Assembly (NCBI GenBank): GCA_029953675.1
Contig: JAMWBK010000013.1
Span: forward strand, 868,001 to 932,000
DNA: 64,000 bases
Direction of reading: 5' to 3'
Origin: Rhodosorus marinus
Taxonomy: Eukaryota > Rhodophyta > Stylonematophyceae > Stylonematales > Stylonemataceae
The notes under the pieces are model-generated. The model was not told where the DNA came from. It was given only the letters and a program-made list of their open reading frames with translations, and did not search any database. Shown here piece by piece: positions 50,945 to 63,141 of this stretch. Each line of letters starts with the position of its first letter. The stretch's first letter is position 1. Position numbers and translations under genes: made by a program.

Positions 50945-53871
50945 AAGTCTCTCTCATCAGAAGCTCAACAACGGCTCCCTGCAGAAGTTATTCCTGCCAC
51001 ATGAGATTGGACGCGCTCCACGCGACCATCCAGAGCCCGCGCCTTGTAACCTCATGTTCTGTCTGCAGGAGTTGTGCGACCCCGAGCCAAGGTCTTGTTG
51101 GTGCACACTAACGCTCGGGAAGAGAACGACTCCCCTGCAGTCAACGAGCTCTCAGCGCAAGCGGACTAGAACGGCGTCTTGTACAACTAACCTCAGACTG
51201 ACCAAAGTAAAAAACCAAAAAAAAAAAAATCCATCCCGTGGTCGAATGGACAACTTACAGATTTTTGTACATTCAAGGAGTCCTGCGTACAGCTGTCCCA
51301 CTCCAGGCGACCTTTCTCACCCGCTCCAGGCGACCTTTCTCACCCGCTCCAGGCGAACAGGCATAAAAGTTCGAAAAGCACCTGCGGCGATTATGCTCAA
51401 CCTCCTTGGCGGGCTCTGTCCCACCTTCACGCGCTCCCCGCCTTCTCATTGCCAACCGTACCAAAAACAAGGAGTCCACAGGTAGCTACGCTTCCAGTTC
51501 AACAAGAGATGTCGTGCTGATGCACAGAATCTCCATCCATGTACAAAACGCCACACACGCCGTCCAGCAGACGACCAAAAAAAGTCGTTATTGTCCAACT
51601 ACTCTCCACGTCCACACAAGGTAAAATTCATTTCAATGCAAGACGATATGTCAAAACGACCCTGAACCTCAAGACCTGGCGCGCTATCCGTTGAATGTCC
51701 ACGACCTCAACAAAAAGTTCGGCTATACATTCCCCCTCTCCCCCTCCCCCCCCCTTTCTCCTCCACAATCATTATCCAACAAGTCCCGCACGCGGGTCAC
51801 ATTCAGCCCGTAGTACAGAACCAGAAGTGGTCCCCGAAGCCTCCAACTCCACCGGATTAGAAGTGAGGCGATCGTCAGGAGTGGCGCGTTGCCTTTCCAA
51901 CACCCCTACCCACCCCCCACTCCCCCAACCCTTTCAAATATTAACATAAACCCCATAAAGGAGAGGCGAACCAAAAATACAAAAATCTCCTTTCACCAAA
52001 AAAAACGACTGGCCTTCATATAGGGTTTCCAATCAACTAGCAACCAAACAGATCGTCCCAACGTTTCCCTTTTCGTAGAATTACCCCCAAAAAGCGGATC
52101 GAATCCCTCTCAGCCACCGTGAAGTGGTTCACACCATCCCCGTCCTCCCCAAACCTTCTCCAAACTCAATTTTGCCAAGTTTCCTCTCATTACCGCGACC
52201 TTTCACCCAATGAAAAGTCGAAACGACATATACTTTCTCTCCAATCAGCTTGTTGCACATTATGATGTTGGGCCAACCCTTGTCCAATACTCACAGCGCA
52301 CATCCAGCTCCTTCAAATTTTATTCTAATATTCAAGTTATATTCAATCATAAAGTAGGTTGCTCAGTCAAAATCTAAAATACCCCCAACATGAAAAGTTC
52401 GAATAGAAAAGCTTTTGCTAAGTGTCACCCCCTAACGCACCCCTTTGGTTGCACTTTAGAGGTAGAGATATTTTTCTTTTTACCAACTGCCTTAGTGGGA
52501 AGAAGTGTTCTCCATACAGGGGGGAATTTTCCGAACTGGGCACCGCGCGAGGAAATCTTTAACCCCCACAGAACCATTCACAAACAAATGCCAGTTATAC
52601 ATATATTAGAAATTAAAAAAGGGTGTGTGGAGTTGGAGGAGCCCAAACTTTGCAGTGGGGAATATTTTAGTTACCCCTATAGCTTCTTTTTTAGCTAATT
52701 GCTTTGCATGGAAACTGTCTGGGAGGGGGGAGGGGGCAGGGGAATCGAAGTGGCTTTTTGCAGAATGGTGGACAAATTTTTTTTGTGTGGTGTCCGATGG
52801 ACTCTTGATTCAGTCAATACGATATTTGTATGGATATTTATTTCCGATGCAAACAAGGGAGAAAATTACAACCCCTTTTACCCTGGTCATTAAAATACTA
52901 TTTGACGTTCTTTATTATGAAAACATTATGACTAGATATTGCTCTCCCTCCCCTCCCCCTCCTCCCAACAGGACCTCTTCAATTGGGAAGAAAATTCCAA
53001 ACGGTGCGGAGGATATGTGGGGACAGTAGGATATTTTACAATTATCTATTTCTATTGGTTACTTCTAATCAATGTTTCATACGTCGTAAGATTTTTTCTA
53101 ACAGAAAGGGTACTTCACTGAGTTTTGTTTTATTATTATTATTATTAGCTTCCATGGACGTCAGGGTCGGGTCGTAGGTTCGTCACTGTTCATATGACAC
53201 AAAGTGGAGGGGTAGTTTTGAGAGCTTTAAATCAATTAATGCTCTATTTTGATGGCATTTGTCATAGTAATGGAGTGCAGTAATGCATTGCACAATGGGG
53301 GTAAATTGTACACTAGGATATGTGAAATTCTTCTTGGTGCAGTGGATTGCTTTTCGACTGCTGACTGGCCGGCGTTCCAGTCAATCGACGGCTGGGGCAA
53401 TGCTTAGAAGGCGCTTTGGGTCTTAATGTTTAAAAGAATGTTATCATATTCTCTGAATTTCTGTTCTCTTCTGGAATTTTTTTTCCTTTTCTTCTTCCGT
53501 TCTGGGTGTGAGCTTGCAATGGAAGTCTTCTCCCTCGAAGGGCAGTGGCCTTCACTCACACTGGCCTTTGCAGGCAATTGTCTGTGGCGTGCAGGGTTAT
53601 TATGGTTGGTGCAGGCTGGTTCACCCGAGCATTCACATGGTATACTGCGCAATCGAGTTGGTACAGGCCAGTTTGATCGATTGGGAGCGGAGCTGTTCAG
53701 TTTATCGTCTGGTATCGAGCAGGGAGGGTGAGCGTTGGACGGTGACTGTCCAGTTATTTCCTGATTGTTGAATTGACCGGAGCATGAGCCACTGAAGAGT
53801 TTGGGGAAAGTGTTCGGGGTCCGGGGCCTGGTGGGGTGAGCGGAAGGGCTAGGGAGTTTGCCAAGAGCAGT
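50945..53871. other. 2.9 kb region without a supported gene
   Basis: Contains a 23 bp tandem repeat (51297-51358), a C-rich tract at 51690-51950 resembling the promoters of minus-strand genes here but without a recognised gene beside it, and an AT-rich block (52290-53150). The G-rich Alba promoter flank is at 53690-53860. Confidence 0.5.
51297..51358. repeat. Short tandem repeat, 23 bp unit, about 2.6 copies
   Basis: The word 'ctccaggcgacctttctcac' plus 'ccg' occurs twice exactly, followed by a partial third copy. Confidence 0.9.
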
Positions 53872-54511
53872 ATGGCCGACAGTACAGAGAATGTGGAGAG
53901 GGAGCAAGTAGCCAAGGAACCAGAAGAAGCAGAAAAACCTGGTCAGAGATCTGACAGGCCGAGGAATCGGGTTCAGGTTTCAAAAGACAGCCATCCTCTG
54001 AACTTCTATGTGAACTTGGCCGAGAAGCTCTTGCATGATGAGGAAGAGGTCGAACTCAGTGGTCTGGGGATGGGTACGTCTCCCAAGAACGCATATTTTT
54101 AAATGCACGGGTTTTGGGTGGCATTCATTCTGATGAAAAGCCACCCACCCAGGTATGACGAACAAGCGCACTGAAACACTGCATTCAAATCGCTCTGGCC
54201 TCTGCGTCTTCTGTGCATTCTCAATCTCCCTCCAGCTGTCTCAACAACCGTAACGATTGCAGGAATCCTGAAAAACTCGGGGCATGTCGAAGTAGCAAGT
54301 AAGTGAAACGCTGCCAACCCAAGGAGCCCCACCGTCCTTCCCCCGTTTTAAATAGTCACCCCGATTTTTTCGAAAATTTGAAGGAATTGAAACGTCACTG
54401 GCTGGGGAGACAAAGTCCAGAGGCTCTAAACGCTACTGGAAACCGAAGATACAGATCTGGATCAAGAAAACGGAAAAGTTTGCTGAACTTATGAAGGCTG
54501 AAGATTCGTAG
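53872..54511 (+). CDS. Alba-domain DNA/RNA-binding protein
   Basis: Small nucleic-acid-binding protein of the Alba superfamily (Rpp25/plant ALBA type). Three exons, 53872-54073, 54236-54298 and 54384-54511, give 130 residues. After an acidic, Lys-rich leader come NRVQVSKDSHPLNFYVNLAEKLL and VELSGLGMGAVSTTVTIAGILKNSGHVEVARIETS, ending KPKIQIWIKKTEKFAELM, which matches the family throughout. The last acceptor (tttgaag) is weak-looking but is the only one that restores the family reading VEVARIETS. The leader has no organelle signal. Confidence 0.88.
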
Positions 54512-56657
54512 AATAGGTGAGCTCATAAACTTTAAAAAACCAGGATGTCCCCGCCTGCGCTCGACGATACGCTGGAACCAAGGCGAAGGCTCTTGCTATC
54601 GTGTTTCGGAACGATTTTTCCGAACCTGGTCGTTGACCACCTTCTCTTACTATCTTTGCCAAAGAATTCCGATGAAGGTCTCTCACAGCTCGTAGAGATG
54701 CTTAGGCGGGCCTATGGAGCAACAGGCAGAGAGGGGGGGGTGTAGACCCGGGGGAACCTGAGCCCTGTTTGTGAAAGCGGCCTAATTACCTCATTACCTC
54801 GGAAATCGGAAATCAGAGGCAGAAATGGTCGCCAGCACAGGGGGCTTTCCTGTATTGAGAGATTTTGTGTTTGTTTCATCTAACTATCATCAAGAGCCAG
54901 CAATTTGTAATACTTTCATCTTTCTTTTTTTAACTTCATTACTCGGTCTCCTATACAGTGATTGCCTGGAATACGAAAATAAAAACTTTAAGCGAGAAGG
55001 ACAACGACCATGCGTTCATCGGCCGCGTGACAAAGGTCAGAGGGACTCCGTTGCATTCATGTTCAAGGTTCCGAAACGGCAATGGGCTTTTCTTAGCAGT
55101 ATAAACCCGGGATTCAGGGAGAGACGCAACTCCCGGAGTCACCCAACTCCGCTTTGTCCCTGTTCGAAGTTAATTTTCAGTTTTCATCGGTATGTTCCTG
55201 GAGTAGAAAAGTTCAACCTCTTCCACAAGAGCACCTTGGCGGACTATTCTCCCCCACCGCACTCGATTGCCATTCTACTAAAGGTCACTTCACCCCCCTA
55301 AGTATCATGCAATATCCTTGAAAAAGAACATCTGCTCTATATCTAATCCTAGTTCACCATAAAAATCAGCTATTTTTAACTTAAAAAAAATCCAATTCAT
55401 CCTCTCGCAATGATTTAACAGCTATGTACATACCCTCCTTATAATAAATCAAATAAACAAATATCTTCTTAAAAATACTAAAAGTGCATATAGGATGAGG
55501 CCTAATAATCCTCTGGACACCCCCTGCAGATGACACATTCTTATTACATCAAGCCCAATATATTCTCTAGAGAACGGTATCCCCTAGAAATTCTAAATTA
55601 TCAACTATCCACCGATTATATTTTCAAAAATCAAAATATAGATCCAAAATACACTTCCCCATAGCCTAAAATATAGAAAAATCCATAAAACCGCATTGAT
55701 CATTTTTCCGTGGTGTCCTAGAAGTTCTAAATTATCAGCTCTACGACTATGATATTCTCATTAGATGAAATATGTATTCAAAATCTGTTCTAAATATGAT
55801 CTAAAATATAGAAAAGTGGATAGAATTATCTAGTCAGATCCCGTTGTTGTTTAAGCATTATACTCCTAGAAATATCTACATTATCAACTATATTCTTATT
55901 ATATTTCCACTAGATGAAATATAAATCTTAAATCTAGAATAGTACAATCTAAAATAGATAAAAGCGCATTAAAATATATGCTCATCTGAGTGTCTATTTT
56001 GGACGGCGTTTTCGGGTTTTTTTGGGTGAAGACGGTTGGGGCGTTTATGCTGAGTTGGTGAGGGGATGGGGAGGGGGGAATTAGTGGGAGGAGTGGGTCC
56101 GCGGGGGAGGGGATTGAGAAGGCGGAAGTTGGGTGGATACAGATGAAGGAAGGGATAAAATTAGCTGGTGTTTATGTGCAAGGTTTGCTCTGTCTTCGTT
56201 TAGAGGGAAGGAGGGAGGAAACCCTGTTTATTGTGGTTTAGCCCCGAAAGGAAGAAAGTAGGCCGCGATTGGGGATTTTGCGTGAGGACTTGTGCAGGGA
56301 ACTTGGGATTGAGTCTTGTGGAGAGGTGGCTAGTGTCGGTCACTACTAGATGAGGAGCGTGGGTTGAGGTGGGGGGGGTTGGTAGCGCTTTTGTGTTTTC
56401 GTTTTTGGCTTGTGCTGGGTTGGGCGGGGTAGGGTGGGGAGGGGAGGGGAGGGGAGGGGAAGGCGTTTCGTCTTGTTTTTCCGCGGGTTGAGTTTATTTT
56501 TTTGTTGCCCTGGCCTTGTGCTGATTTTAGGTTTCCTTTCCCTCGGAAGGTCTTTTGAAGCCACGCGTGGATTCGATTTCGAAGACCCATGAGTGAGGGG
56601 AGTGGCTAGGTTTGTGGAGGGGGATTCAGAGGGTTGATTTCGTCCAAACTTCTCAAA
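54512..56657. other. Intergenic region with AT-rich repeats
   Basis: 54545-55300 has several open frames without family resemblance. 55310-55980 is very AT-rich and repetitive (separate entry). 56040-56620 is G-rich on the + strand and leads into the SPOC-domain gene. Confidence 0.55.
55583..55975. repeat. AT-rich tandem repeat, unit about 134-148 bp, three copies
   Basis: 'cctagaaNttctaaattatcaNct' starts copies at 55583, 55717 and 55865. Each continues with an AT-rich body ('attagatgaaatat', 'ctaaaatatagaaaa'). A more degraded copy may precede at about 55435. Confidence 0.75.
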
Positions 56658-59379
56658 ATGCGCACTAATCCCCTGGCGGCGGGTAAACCCGAGGGATTCG
56701 ACCTTAGGTCTATAATCGAGAACGCTAGGGATACGAGGTTCGATAGAGGAAACTGGAGCAATTCCAAGAGGAATTCTATGAGGACAAGTAGCTCGAAGAT
56801 CAAAGTAGAGTTTCAGAACAAGCAGAGCTTCGCAGCTCCGAAGAATGGTGCGCTTGGCCCCCAGGCTGCGGGGGTGTTTGAGAGCGAACCTACAGATGGT
56901 GAACAAAAATCTGTGGGGCCTGCGAAAGCGGGTCAACGGAAGGGAAAGATCCCTAAAAACGAGCGAAGGTTCCATGCAATGGTCGCAAAACGGAATACTG
57001 ATGAAGGAGGGGACGCTACAGCTGCAGCAGAACCATCTGAGAAAATTGCAAGTGAACGTGTCACGTGTACAGACGAGGAAGATAGGGAGGACGGGGAAGT
57101 AGATTCAGGTGCTGAATCTAGTGTATATGATGGTGAGTTCCGCCTACTGAAAGATTGAGCTATTTGTTGATATGTGGATATTGCAAGACTCCAAGGCTCA
57201 GATCTTGTACCATGGTTCTCTCTGAACAGTAAAACCACCTCCGAAGCAACCAGCGGAGGAAACCCTACCTTCGGACAAGCGTGGAGAGGAGATCGGTGAA
57301 GGACCTCATACTGGTAAGGAGGAAGGTACGAGCCCCGATAGGCGGGAAAGAACACCCACCGGTGGTGATGAGAACCATCGTCAAGCAGCCGCTAGCCAAG
57401 CACGTACAGGTGATCGGCTACTTAGCTCTAGTCATGAGCAGAGAAAGGGTGCCGAAGCTGGCCACGGTTCACCCCGGGAGCAAGGACAGGATGAATCGCC
57501 CCGATTCCAATCACGGCGAGAAGCAAACCTCCGTTCTGACTCCCGAGGACCCCATATCGACAGCTATCGAGATGGATACGAGAGGGACGATACGAACCGT
57601 AGAGACGGTTACGATAATGGCCGAAACAACGGAAAAGATGATCCTAATAGGTATCGAGAAGGGAAGAGGAGTGATTATAGGAACAGGAGCGGTGAGAGTT
57701 TTCATCCAAGTCAGGGGAAGAATGATTTCCGAGAAGAGTACTACAGCGGTCGTGGTGAGTACCGACGTGATGAGTACCGGCGTGATGAGTACCGGCGTGG
57801 TGATTACCGGCGTGATGATTACCCGCGTGATGATTACCCGCGCGACAAGTACCGGCGTGATGAGTACCGGCGGGATGAGTACCGGCGCGAGGACTATCGC
57901 GAACGTTACCAGGGCGATCGCCGTGAGGATTACGGGGAGTACCGGAGCGGTCACCGTGAGGACAGTGATCACCGTGACGACTACCGTGATACCGGTCGAG
58001 ATCGTGAAGGTCGTCCTGCGGACCGACACAGTAGACACCGGGATCATAGACGGGAAATGCATGGAGTGGATCACCGAGGTAACCACAGCGACAACTATAG
58101 CAGTCGAAAACGCTCTCGCGATTATGGAGAGGATAATCGCGGATCGATGAGGCGAGAAGGGGGGGACGATTCCCAGTGGAGCAGGGAGGGCGGAGAACGT
58201 GACTCTAGGAGATACCGAAGTAGCTCACGTGGACGTGATGAGGACGACGGTCGATCCTCGCCTCCATACCCCGCGCGAAGACACAGCCTCTCTCGGAAAG
58301 GCAGCTTTGAATCAGCACATACTCGAGAACGGCGACGAGACAAATACGAACGGGACGATAGTCTGGATTACAGGAGAGGAGGCTCGAGGGATAGTTCCAG
58401 AGGGCATCCTGGGCATAGTCGTGATTCTAAACGACATTCAAGGCGCCGCGAAGATTCCCCGTATACTCGTACAACGGACGGGTCCAGAGATCGTCCCAGC
58501 CCGGGGAGACGAGACCGACACCGGTCAGAGAGCAGCTCTGCTCGTGACCGCCACGAAGGCTATTACAGTCGCAGCCGGTACTCGGAGAAGGGGGTGAGGG
58601 AAGAGGAGAGGAAGAAGGAGTTTGAGGCTCTTGAGGCGAAGAAGGAAGAAGCGAGAAAGAAAGAGCTTGAGGAACAGGCTCGACTTCAGTACGAGAAGGA
58701 AATCGCTGGCCTCTTTGCCCAGATGAAAGCTCGATTCGAAAGCTTGAAGCCGAAGATTGAGAACGGAGTGAATAGAGCCGAGCAGGAGGAAATTTCCATC
58801 GTCGACGCGGACATGTTCATCCAGAAGGATAGGTTCCGAGCAGTGGCTGAGTCGATTACATGGAAAGGCAATATCGCCGGAAACGATAAGGGATCAGAGC
58901 AAATACCTGCGGTGGCCCTGGATGCGCGATCGCTCCGCACCAAGTTACCAGAGGGCAGCCCAAGGAGAAAGTCGGACGAATGCTGGGGAAAAACTGAGCT
59001 TCCGGCAGAACTTGGTATGGAGTTTCGATGCCGATTCGAGGTTGCGGAGAACAAATACACGCAGGCGAAGTGCTCTCCATATGGCGTCTATTGTTTCATG
59101 CCGGACCTCGACTCTGAGGAGTTCACTCGAACTCACTACGAGGAGTTTACGGAGCTTGTCAGGTCCCTGCGAGAGAAGGAGAGATGCGCCGTCGTAGAGT
59201 ACACTGCCCACGACAACGCCACTCACAGCGCCTATTTCGTCCCGCCTGGGTTGAAGTGCGAAGCGCTCCTGTCCCTCCCGACTGAGAAGTTGCCCATATG
59301 CCCGAACGCCACCCTCCTCGCCTTTGTTGTTCCGAAAGACGCTGCAAGCCTCAATAGGAGCACCACATCATTGCTCTAG
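56658..59379 (+). CDS. RD/RS-rich protein with C-terminal SPOC-like domain
   Basis: Two exons, 56658-57132 and 57230-59379, give 874 residues. The middle is a long low-complexity arm dominated by Arg, Asp, Ser, Tyr and His. It includes a 15 bp tandem repeat coding RRDEY/RRDDY about ten times (57752-57900) and RS-type stretches. A charged helix (EEERKKEFEALEAKKEEARKK) follows. The C-terminal block ITWKGNIAG ... LPAELGMEFRCRFEV ... YEEFTELVRSLREKERCAVVEY ... AYFVPPG fits the SPOC domain of Spen/DIDO/PHF3-type proteins, a reader of phosphorylated C-terminal domain of RNA polymerase II. A role in transcription or splicing is inference. Another frame stays open across the repeats and is a shadow. 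Confidence 0.78.
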
Positions 59380-59703
59380 AGAAGAGAAAAAGTTCATGAC
59401 TACATATACGAAAGCCCAGCGAGCACCAGCGCCGCTCAGGGCAGGGGACAGACGACCCCCTAACGTACGCAAAGGAAATCCAGCTTCTGTAAAAACAATT
59501 TTTATCAACCGCTGGAGGTGTGTTCCCTTTTTCGGAAGCGGCAACCATGTTCGGGACGCCACCATCAACTCTCTTCGTCCATCCATCCGCTCATCAACAA
59601 CTTTCGAGTTGGGGATCTGTGTGGTCCAGCGAGGCAACAAAACACCGAAGCGATTAGTCATCACCAGTGAGAGACTTATTTGTTCTCCAGAAGAAGGAAA
59701 TCG

Positions 59704-59745
<42 letters not shown>

Positions 59746-61377
59746 CCATGCTCAAGAAGGGCCGAATTTCTAGGACGAAATCTGAAATCTACGTAATTTA
59801 GATCGACAAGTACTTACATTTAGAAATAATTTATTGATTTAGTATGCTCATTCAATCAAAATAAGTTAATGAAAATAAAAACAAAAACAAATATTCAGTC
59901 AATTTTGGCGAACGGTACGTGCTGAGCTCGGTCGGTCGGTAGGCCGTTTTCAAAGACTGCTAATCCAGGATGGCTGTTCATGAAGATTGAAGAGCCTACA
60001 CAGCTTTTCTGGACTAGGAAGAAAGCTTTATGACAAGATCAAGAACCTTGTTAAATGTTGTTGCCTGTGTCGTATGAACCTGATTTCCCTAGTTTTTCCC
60101 CGGCGCTGGATCCCCTCCCCTCTCCGCGACTCTCTCCGCGGCGGCGTGTTGGTATTTGATCGGCTAAAGAGGGGGTCGTTTACGATGGGGGGATGGGGTG
60201 GGGAGGAGGTCCGGAAGAAGCTTGAAGGCGTTTGTATTTTACTGAATGATTTGGAGTGCGATGGAAGACTGACGCCTGGTGTGCGGGCGGAGTGCATCTG
60301 TTGCGGTCCTGATGTAGTCTGAGGATTGTGTCGGCCGTGTTTTGTGGCTGCATATGATGGATTAAGTGGGTAGGTCTTCCATTTTTGAGAGTGAATTTGT
60401 TCCGTCTGTCGCGAGCAGCGTGTTTTTGCTTTGATGAATACTTCCCTTAATCATTCGCAGTTTCAAACTAGTAGATCTCCGCTTCGCCGAGCGTTGAGAT
60501 CCATGCTAGCTTCCTTGGACTACTGAGCTCCGCACTGTTCCCCCCACACGCGCATTATCATACTTACCCTCCTCCTCCTGGCATTTCTAACTTTGCGTCT
60601 TATTGCTTCGTTCGTCTGCCGCATGGACAGGGTCGTCAACCGGTTTTGCGCCGGTCGCGCGAGAGGGCTCCGTCTCCAAAGACAGAAGAACCAAACACCT
60701 CTTGTCGCGACATCATGAAGCCCAGAGCAAGCACGTCTATTGATTTGTCATTTCCTGGTTCAGAGCTAACATCAATAGTGAGATGGGACGACGACTTCAT
60801 GAGTAGGGGCGGAGGCAAGCTTTTCACCATTCTTTGCTGAAGGCGTACCCTCCGGTGAGGACTAGTCCGTCCTCGAGGGCTGCCATTAGCAACGTGTTTT
60901 GTGATTAGAAGGGTGTGGGCGGGAGGGGATGGGGGTTATAGTACACCCACGATCACTTGCGTTTTTTAATGAACAAACAACCTAGAACAAGATTAAAAAC
61001 AATCTAACAAAAGACAACAATCCAAGTCTAAACAACAACTATGTGGGTGCCGTGCGATCTAACACGTGCTATGCAAATAATACAGACGAACTGATCTCTG
61101 AACCTCGCCAACGATAGACTACTGACATTACTTCACAACTAAAACGTAGCCCCTGTGAGTGTGCAGGTGCTTTCTGTAGCTCCGTCAAGGACTACCATCT
61201 CCATTCCTTCCGCAGAGAACTTTTCCTCAGTCACTCACTACTTTCTGTTCGTGCTCACGAACCTCAGAAGTGCTTGTAACCAGAGGGTCTTCGGATCTTG
61301 AAATGTGCTATAATATATGTTCATGCATCGACCGCGCAAACGGTCAAAATGGGGACAAGTCGCTTCTTGAAACTCTG
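59380..61377. other. 2 kb intergenic region
   Basis: No supported gene. Contains a (GA)n microsatellite at 59706-59746, small frames at 59987-60322 and 60646-60840 without family resemblance, and AT-rich flanks. Confidence 0.5.
59706..59746. repeat. (GA)n microsatellite
   Basis: About 20 uninterrupted GA units. Confidence 0.97.
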
Positions 61378-63141
61378 TCAGATGATTCCCGCCTTTCTGA
61401 TGGGACTCTCGCACCATTCCTTGAGCTTGTCGAATGCCTCCTCACTCTGTGGGTAGGCCGCAAGGCCCCCCACTGCACAGATCCACCCGACAGCCAAATA
61501 CCTTAACGGCGACTCATAAATATGGAAGACATGTCCAAGATTCAAGCACAACATCATAGCTGAGCAAACGCACAGCGTATGCAGCTCGTGTTCTCCCATG
61601 AATCGTAGGGGGTGGCTTGAACGTTCAACATTGTCCAGACCGCTCCGGAACGCTATTCGTTTCAAACAAAAAGAATCTCGCCCTGAGCAAAACCCTAATC
61701 AACCAATATCGCATTGACAACCTCGCTTACCATGTAATCCACCTGAGCTCACCGCTCCAATGGCCGATTCCAAGTCTGAGCTCTTCGCCAGTATTCTCGA
61801 CAGCATCGCCCTCGCTTCGTCCACTGAGCCTTCACTTCTTTCCACCTGCCAGATTTTAATCAACCCGGGCATGCAAAAGTCACCGGATCAGCATCGCTCT
61901 ATTCTGTGACAGCTCTACGACTGCACTAAGCAATATTTTCCACAACATACCTTCGCTGGAACAGCCGCTTGTTCCTCGTACAACTCGACTCCAAAGGCTG
62001 CGCTGAGGACATGCTGAGCTTCATAAGCAACTTCTGCATCACTGTCCAATCGAAGCCGCTGCAGAAGGCTTATAGCCTGGAGACACCGTGAAGACTTCAG
62101 CACAACGAAACGGACAAGGGCTAATGCTTAAAAGAAATACTCCAATACTCACCCCATTGGAAGGCAGCCGCAACTCTCGCAGACTCCTCACAAGCCCAAG
62201 CCTCAATTCGGCAGACGGATGATTTGTAAGTTTGTCCAGCAGCAACCTTGTTCCGGATCCTTCAGACTCGTTAAGCCAGAAGAGCCACGTGAGAGCGTAT
62301 TCCACATCCTCGAAATCAACCAGTTCGCATTTTGAGTTTTCGTAAACCACCGGGCTCACGTCCAACAAGCCATCGACGCTGTTCACGTACTCCATCCACT
62401 CATTCGCAACGTCCTTGGACTCCATTCCAATTCTCTCCTGCAACTTTGGGATCACGAAACGAAGAATAGCACAGTAAGTCTCCTTGGCACGACACGTTTA
62501 CACTCAAGCATCAAATACCTTTGCCTCGTCATGCTTCTCTCTAGACATCAGCGTCGTCAACGTGGAAACTATAGTCCATATACCAAGGACTGCGCCAGCG
62601 AAAAGCTGGCAGAAGTGAGAGCTGAAAGTCAACTGGACTTGCGTCATAAAGCAGGAGCAGCAATACAAGGATGTCCACAACTCATAAATAACAGATGAGA
62701 CAGAGGCATCCGCAATTGCACGAAGACCGATCGTGTTCAGCCTGTCATGACAGAAGAGACACAAGAAGCAGAACAAAAACACGCACGGGCACCAAACATT
62801 AGCACACCGATTCTCAAAGAAAACATATCCCAACTGGCGATTCTCATCAAAAAAAAACAAACAAGGAGCACACCGACATACTTGTTCCCATCAACGGATA
62901 TTTGCATAAGCTTCTCCCTCGACTCAGGAACAATTTCACTCAGCTGAATCGTCCTCAATTTCTCCAGTACACTCGCCTGAACCACAACCCTCCTCCCTCG
63001 CACATGCGACCTGGCTACTGGCAGATCCGCAAACCTACTCACACCCGCTCTCCTCGACACCGAGAAACAACCAGCCCCTGCACCCGCCCCATTCACGAAG
63101 CCCAACCTCCCTCCCTCCATCACTGCACCCCCTCCCCCCAA
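61378..63141 (-). CDS. Unassigned plastid-type membrane protein with helical repeats
   Basis: Seven exons reconstructed in consistent phase: 62882-63141, 62693-62741, 62519-62605, 62153-62482, 61951-62076, 61731-61845 and 61378-61652. They give 413 residues. The start (MEGGRLGFVNGAGAGAG... then RRVVVQASVLEKL) is a plastid-type presequence with the Phe-Val motif; the second ATG at 63120 is equally likely. A membrane segment LFAGAVLGIWTIVSTLTTLM follows near residue 105-125. The rest is helical, with HEAT-like units (TNHPSAELRLGLVRSLRELRL, AISLLQRLRLDSDAEVAYEA, VDEARAMLSRILAKSS), and a hydrophobic segment precedes the C-terminal helix. The 87 nt intron 62606-62692 is stop-free; keeping it adds 29 residues. 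I know no family. Confidence 0.65.

Noticed and set aside
53340-53410. GC-rich folded stretch considered as a tRNA
   Set aside because: No A-box/B-box pair and no 7 bp acceptor stem; no tRNA was supportable anywhere in the window.
54990-55190. Fragments resembling ribosomal protein eS28 (GRVTKVRG, GVTQLRF)
   Set aside because: The two pieces cannot be joined in phase and the diagnostic IIRNVKGPVREGD block is absent.
57281-58150. Long + strand frame rich in Thr, Val, Met and Ile across the SPOC gene repeats
   Set aside because: It is a frame-shifted reading of the RRDEY repeat; the Arg/Asp frame joins both exons in phase and carries the conserved C-terminal domain.
60840-60900. Hammerhead-like 'ccggtgaggactagtccgtcc' hairpin
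   Set aside because: The CUGANGA and GAAA core elements are not both present, so no ribozyme call.
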